Part shown: one piece after another, positions 5,601 to 7,762 of the stretch
How the letters are laid out: each line of letters begins with the position of its first letter
Numbering within the stretch: position 1 is the stretch's first letter
Translations under genes and position numbers: made by a program
The notes under the pieces: generated by a model
Seen by the model: only the letters and a program-made list of their open reading frames with translations
Databases searched by the model: none
Told to the model about the DNA's origin: nothing
NCBI GenBank assembly: GCA_028701555.1
Contig: JAQVQN010000103.1
Location: 1 to 7,762, forward strand
Direction of reading: 5' to 3'
DNA length: 7,762 bases
Source of the DNA: Kiritimatiellia bacterium
Lineage (GTDB): Bacteria; Verrucomicrobiota; Kiritimatiellia; RFP12; UBA1067

Positions 5601-7582
5601 CCGCAGACTCCAAAGCCGGTGACGATTTCGAGTACATGATAGTGGCGACCGATCCCGCCGGACGTTTCAGCCAGACCGAACTGCACTACATTTTCTTGGT
5701 ATTCCCCGTTGCCGATACCTCGCGTTTCCACGACCTCCACCTGACCGCGCTGACCACGCAAAATGTCGTAGGAGTCAACATGAACCTTCACAACACCGGC
5801 AACGCCGATCTTCTGTGGTTCATGCGTTTAGCCCGCATGGAACAGATCAACGACCCTTCACTCAGCGGCTGGAACCGCACGACGCTGGACCAGGAGTGGC
5901 AAGCTTCCACAAACCGTTTTAGCTCCCCCCCCCACTCGCTGCACTCACGTCTGATCTCAGGCGGCTTGGCGCAGAGTCCAGCAGTACGTGCCACAATCAC
6001 TCTGCCGCCGCTATTGCTCGGCGCTAACGCTAAACTCTCCTTCAAGCACTGGATCCATTCTGAGGTACACCAAAACACCACCCGCGCCTTTGACGGCGGC
6101 ATCGTAGAATTCTCAAAAGATAACGGTGAAACCTTTCAGCAATTAAAAGGCCCCTACACACACACCATCTACGGCTGGACCTACTCTCCGTGGCCGGAAG
6201 GAACCCCATGCTTGGCGGGAAACGGCACGGACGACTGGAGTGAGGTGACGTTTGACTTGACGCAGGAGTATCCCGAGGAGAACGGCTTCCAAGGTCAGGA
6301 GATCATCTTCCGCTTCCATTATGGAGGTGACAACAACACCGATAACGAAGGCTGGTATCTTGACGATGTCATGGTTGAGCCGCTGCTTTGGCGGCAGGGT
6401 TTTTACAACAACATTGAAGCCTCCTACAACAACACGATCACACCCGGCCAGAACAAACGTGTTTTCTGGTTCAACCAGCCGGTCAACATGGGGTTGCGTG
6501 ACGACAACCTAACGGTCATTATAGAGTCCAATGATCCGGTTAACCCCCTCTTTAGCTTCTACTGGCAGCTCAAGATACGCGATTATCCTAGTGTGAGTAA
6601 TCTTTTTGCGCGGCAGTCCGCCAACGGCGACGGCATCGTATCACTTGCAGGCGATTTCGCGGATGTGGACGGTGACCCGCTCAGACTCGCGTTCGAATGG
6701 TCCGGCGATAATGGAAAAAGCTGGCTGACGGCAGCGCTGACCAATGTCACAGACGCAAGCGGAGAGATAGCTTCGTACGCCGGCGATGGAACGCTGGAGC
6801 ATGTTTTAACTGTCACAAACAATTTGCCTTTCATGAACACGGTTGCTTCCACATGGAATTCAAGCCTTACAGAGCTAGCGCATGCAGTCAATACCCAGAT
6901 GCTATTCCGTGTCACAGTCTCTAACAGTTGTTTCGGAAGCAGTTACGTGACGCCGGAATTCACTGTGGACAACGTTCCGCCGGTTTTCTTGCCCGGCACG
7001 CTCACCTGCGATCCGTTTGACGCTTTCTGGAATTACGCGGTCACGACCAACCAGCTCACGCTCAACTGGCCGCACGCTTCGGATGCGCCTCTTACCAACA
7101 TCTCATACAGAATCGAACACGCGGGAATCACCAATGCCATGCCGCATAACACCATGACTTTAGCACTCTCCAACCGGCTCGATACAATCCATACTTTCCG
7201 AGTGGTGGCCTGCGACGCGGCCGGCAACGCCAGCGCGCCGCTGGATGCCGTGTTCCTGATACTGGACCCGGACGGCGACTATGACGGCGACGGCATGTCA
7301 ACTTCCGACGAGCAGAACGCCGGCACTTCAGCCGCTGACGCCTCGTCGCGCTTTGTGGTGGCCTTGGCACCTTTGGCCGGCAACGGATCAACCATCCGCT
7401 TAAGCTGGCAAAGCTATGCGGGTCGGCTCTATACCGTCGAGTTTTCCGACAGCCTGCAGCCGCCCGCATGGCAGCCGCTTGCTGGTTTCATAGATATGCA
7501 AGGCACGGGTCAAACGCTTGCTATAGAACTTCCGCATGACCGCCTCGCTCGGTTTTTCCGCATCATAGTGAGGTTGCCATGA
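2612..7582 (+). CDS. Large secreted gingipain-like (family C25) cysteine peptidase
   Basis: A 1656-residue multidomain protein. The signal peptide ends near Cys-Leu-Ala26. Residues 35-185 resemble the C25 propeptide (R-P-V-L-P followed by a P-x-P-x-x-W region). The catalytic domain spans about 211-603: an Asp/Asn-rich loop (321-340), DVDLSAEIMVGRF (344-356) and R-T-I-x-YE-like 369-375 as in gingipains, H465 in NHIGHG and C501 in SQACDTGAFD, the expected His/Cys dyad. Next come an Ig-like domain (611-711), a 'W-L-W' beta domain (715-804), Asp-rich probable Ca2+ loops (881-930), a second Ig-like domain (934-1031), a jelly-roll/MAM-like domain ending G-W-Y-L-D-D-V (about 1086-1258), FN3-like domains (1325-1455, 1456-1550), another Ca2+ loop (1552-1567) and a terminal beta domain ending FFRIIVRLP. 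Arg/Lys specificity is not assured. Starts at 2612 or 2621 are both possible; neither has a Shine-Dalgarno sequence, and a promoter candidate favours 2621. The stop overlaps the next gene. Confidence 0.9.
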   Translation: MYSMSFLKYTLKVLMFQLLAIRTCLAASPENALSKTFAFDSPSFTVNAAGNVEVELQGCEPDVESSRPVLPVVGVSFEIAQGFEVEEVRLTPHEMEEHQLPAPIQWGMPPYRDGEVPRNAEPDPEIYLSGTPYPDLNAPVWRIDHSGAQTLLSVKVFPLRFVPVRNILLAARKMTVSVSLRATTPAQPLIKHSVAPSLFSMPPPLDPETPYSYIVISTSNLIHNTPAPWNLQALCEHRSRSGLVPLIVPVEDIYACYDGNNNPAKIRAFLQEAHALWGTRFLLIAGTFDLIPAQKLYVSFVDFFMTRTVEIPSDAIYFGCMDGSYDNNGNGRYGEVTDGINGGDVDLSAEIMVGRFPVAEQQELAHMVRKTIRYEIASKHDVMPNVFMAEKMDMGSLVYADGYMEELRLGSTAYALNSMGFESSPYADAFDTGSRLYDSDAGLWTTANALSFLNRNLHSVNHIGHGAVKSCAKISLSLPANQAALQAFTNEMPYFMYSQACDTGAFDTPDCFAEQIVTVSNAAFAAVMNARAGWLYNNVVGGYSHRFHRAFWDAALRGTATTFGEINELSRRMNLHMLVSYSASYWRWVYYELNLFGDPATPLAPSVNIVPPSICHEPLINTYDTQTAYHVSCLLEPVGIYDPDTVTMVWKTGNTQSLSYTQKMLQVNGNLFDAHIPPQPAGTLIAYRITTANHAGYLSSSPENGDHVFHVTERLSLTVTGASESYGMTEPDYGVHYYASGLVVNASAPNLVVLTDDTRVTLAGFFGTGSAPQNGISSDVSFQIHRSSMLFWLWQNENRLLVQSDTGEHPAQILWGAQDAPIAVPPAQPMLSLPDSSEYYFAQWLLDGCRFPAAPGHSAPDPGFIVMDAPHFMQACYLPADLDADNNGIPDWWEHRYYGQNGQDPSSDDDSDGFTLAEEYADRSDPLRSESIPAAPVINHLPLSEIQNTPGPFTIAATIQDTHNVASASVRWRRGADAWQETAMIAASNNWFTAEIAADSKAGDDFEYMIVATDPAGRFSQTELHYIFLVFPVADTSRFHDLHLTALTTQNVVGVNMNLHNTGNADLLWFMRLARMEQINDPSLSGWNRTTLDQEWQASTNRFSSPPHSLHSRLISGGLAQSPAVRATITLPPLLLGANAKLSFKHWIHSEVHQNTTRAFDGGIVEFSKDNGETFQQLKGPYTHTIYGWTYSPWPEGTPCLAGNGTDDWSEVTFDLTQEYPEENGFQGQEIIFRFHYGGDNNTDNEGWYLDDVMVEPLLWRQGFYNNIEASYNNTITPGQNKRVFWFNQPVNMGLRDDNLTVIIESNDPVNPLFSFYWQLKIRDYPSVSNLFARQSANGDGIVSLAGDFADVDGDPLRLAFEWSGDNGKSWLTAALTNVTDASGEIASYAGDGTLEHVLTVTNNLPFMNTVASTWNSSLTELAHAVNTQMLFRVTVSNSCFGSSYVTPEFTVDNVPPVFLPGTLTCDPFDAFWNYAVTTNQLTLNWPHASDAPLTNISYRIEHAGITNAMPHNTMTLALSNRLDTIHTFRVVACDAAGNASAPLDAVFLILDPDGDYDGDGMSTSDEQNAGTSAADASSRFVVALAPLAGNGSTIRLSWQSYAGRLYTVEFSDSLQPPAWQPLAGFIDMQGTGQTLAIELPHDRLARFFRIIVRLP
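5925..5933 (+). repeat. Nine-C homopolymer inside the peptidase gene
   Basis: Nine consecutive C bases encode parts of Ser1105-Pro-Pro-His1108 near the start of the jelly-roll domain. Loss of one C brings a TGA into frame at 5952-5954; gain of one C brings a TAA into frame at 6025-6027. Either change would remove about the last 550 residues while keeping the catalytic domain. The frame is open as given. Confidence 0.9.
7262..7579 (+). other. C-terminal Ca2+-loop plus beta module of the peptidase (residues 1551-1656)
   Basis: The module begins with an Asp-rich loop of the D-x-D-G-D-x-D-G-D-G-M type (1552-1562) and a D-E-Q-N-A-G-T-S-A-A-D linker. About 80 residues of predicted beta structure follow, with L-S-W-Q-S-Y-A-G-R-L-Y-T-V-E-F-S (1597-1612) and the ending R-F-F-R-I-I-V-R-L-P. 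From memory, modules with this order end many unrelated secreted proteins in Kiritimatiellota and Verrucomicrobiota. It differs from the Type IX secretion CTD of Porphyromonas gingipains. A sorting or anchoring role is inference. Confidence 0.55.
7570..7573 (+). promoter_or_regulatory. Ribosome binding site of the ApbE-like gene
   Basis: GAGG lies 5 nt before the ATG at 7579-7581, inside the last codons of the peptidase gene. With the ATGA overlap it indicates coupled translation and fixes the start of the downstream gene. Confidence 0.6.
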
Positions 7583-7762
7583 AACTGACGCGCTTATTGC
7601 TTGTCGCAGCATCCGCAGTGGTGGCTTTATGCCCAGCCTGTTACCGGACTCAGCGCAAGCCATTGCGCCTGCAGTGGCCGACAATGGGCACTGTCGCTGC
7701 CGTGCAATGCGCTGACCATGCTTCAGCCGCGCGCGCCCGCGAGATATGCGAGGCGTCGTTCG
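7579..7762 (+). CDS. apbE: ApbE-like FAD:protein FMN transferase, N-terminus, partial
   Basis: The first 61 codons of a gene that leaves the window at the right edge. MKLTRLLLVAASAVVAL is a signal sequence; Cys18 or Cys21 (Ala-Leu-Cys-Pro-Ala-Cys) could be lipidated as in other ApbE proteins, though neither is an ideal lipobox. After it comes W-P-T-M-G-T (33-38), followed by a beta strand and an Ala-rich helix with an A-R-E-I-C-E segment. An M-G-T motif at this point followed by a strand and helix is the usual opening of the ApbE fold, which transfers FMN from FAD onto a Thr/Ser of extracytoplasmic flavoproteins. The start overlaps the peptidase stop (ATGA) and has a GAGG site. The catalytic and Mg2+-binding residues lie beyond the window, so the assignment rests on the N-terminal motif only. 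I see no FMN-acceptor protein in the window. Confidence 0.7.
   Translation, partial: MKLTRLLLVAASAVVALCPACYRTQRKPLRLQWPTMGTVAAVQCADHASAARAREICEASF

Noticed and set aside
5243..5791. 182-codon open frame on the minus strand inside the peptidase gene
   Set aside because: It lies wholly antisense to well-supported domains, has no recognisable motif or ribosome site, and its composition looks like a GC-rich shadow frame.
7579..7762. Right-edge frame as a generic small lipoprotein
   Set aside because: The frame is still open at the edge and contains the W-P-T-M-G-T opening expected for ApbE, so a partial ApbE-like gene is the better reading.

Overview
The window looks like a chromosomal segment from a Gram-negative bacterium of the PVC superphylum, most likely the Kiritimatiellota / Lentisphaerota / Verrucomicrobiota side. 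The evidence is protein style, not a marker gene. There is a PQQ-like propeller protein opening with a W-x-Q-W-R-G-x-x-R-D motif. There is also a giant secreted peptidase built from the Ig-like, 'W-L-W', Asp-rich 'D-x-D-x-x-G-x-P-D-W-W' and C-terminal '(G)R-x-Y-T-V-x-x-S ... F-F-R-I-x-V' modules common in secreted proteins of those phyla. Base composition is moderately GC-rich and even, and no mobile element, tRNA, rRNA or CRISPR array was seen.

The layout is two divergent transcription units separated by a 106-bp intergenic region (2506-2611). Leftward (minus strand) run three tightly packed genes: a secreted PQQ-like beta-propeller protein (1273-2505), a lipoprotein-type aldose 1-epimerase / galactose mutarotase (82-1260), and the first 20 codons of what looks like a sodium:solute symporter (1-61, cut by the window edge). 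Gaps are 12 and 20 bp and the two downstream genes have good Shine-Dalgarno sequences, so this is probably one operon for sugar handling at the cell envelope and uptake.

Rightward (plus strand) runs a 1656-residue gingipain-type (family C25) cysteine peptidase (2612-7582) with an apparently intact His/Cys dyad. Its stop overlaps by 4 bp the start of a partial gene whose N-terminus resembles ApbE, the FAD:protein FMN transferase (7579-7762, cut by the window edge). The overlap and a GAGG ribosome site suggest translational coupling of peptidase and flavin transferase, which is the least expected association in the window.

The intergenic region holds a plausible sigma-70 type promoter in each direction and a 7-bp inverted repeat bracketing the -10 of the leftward promoter. 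The rightward promoter candidate would place the transcript start on the second ATG of the peptidase gene, implying a leaderless message. A nine-C run inside the peptidase gene is a candidate slippage site. Almost every base is accounted for by genes; no gene-free stretch exceeds about 110 bp.
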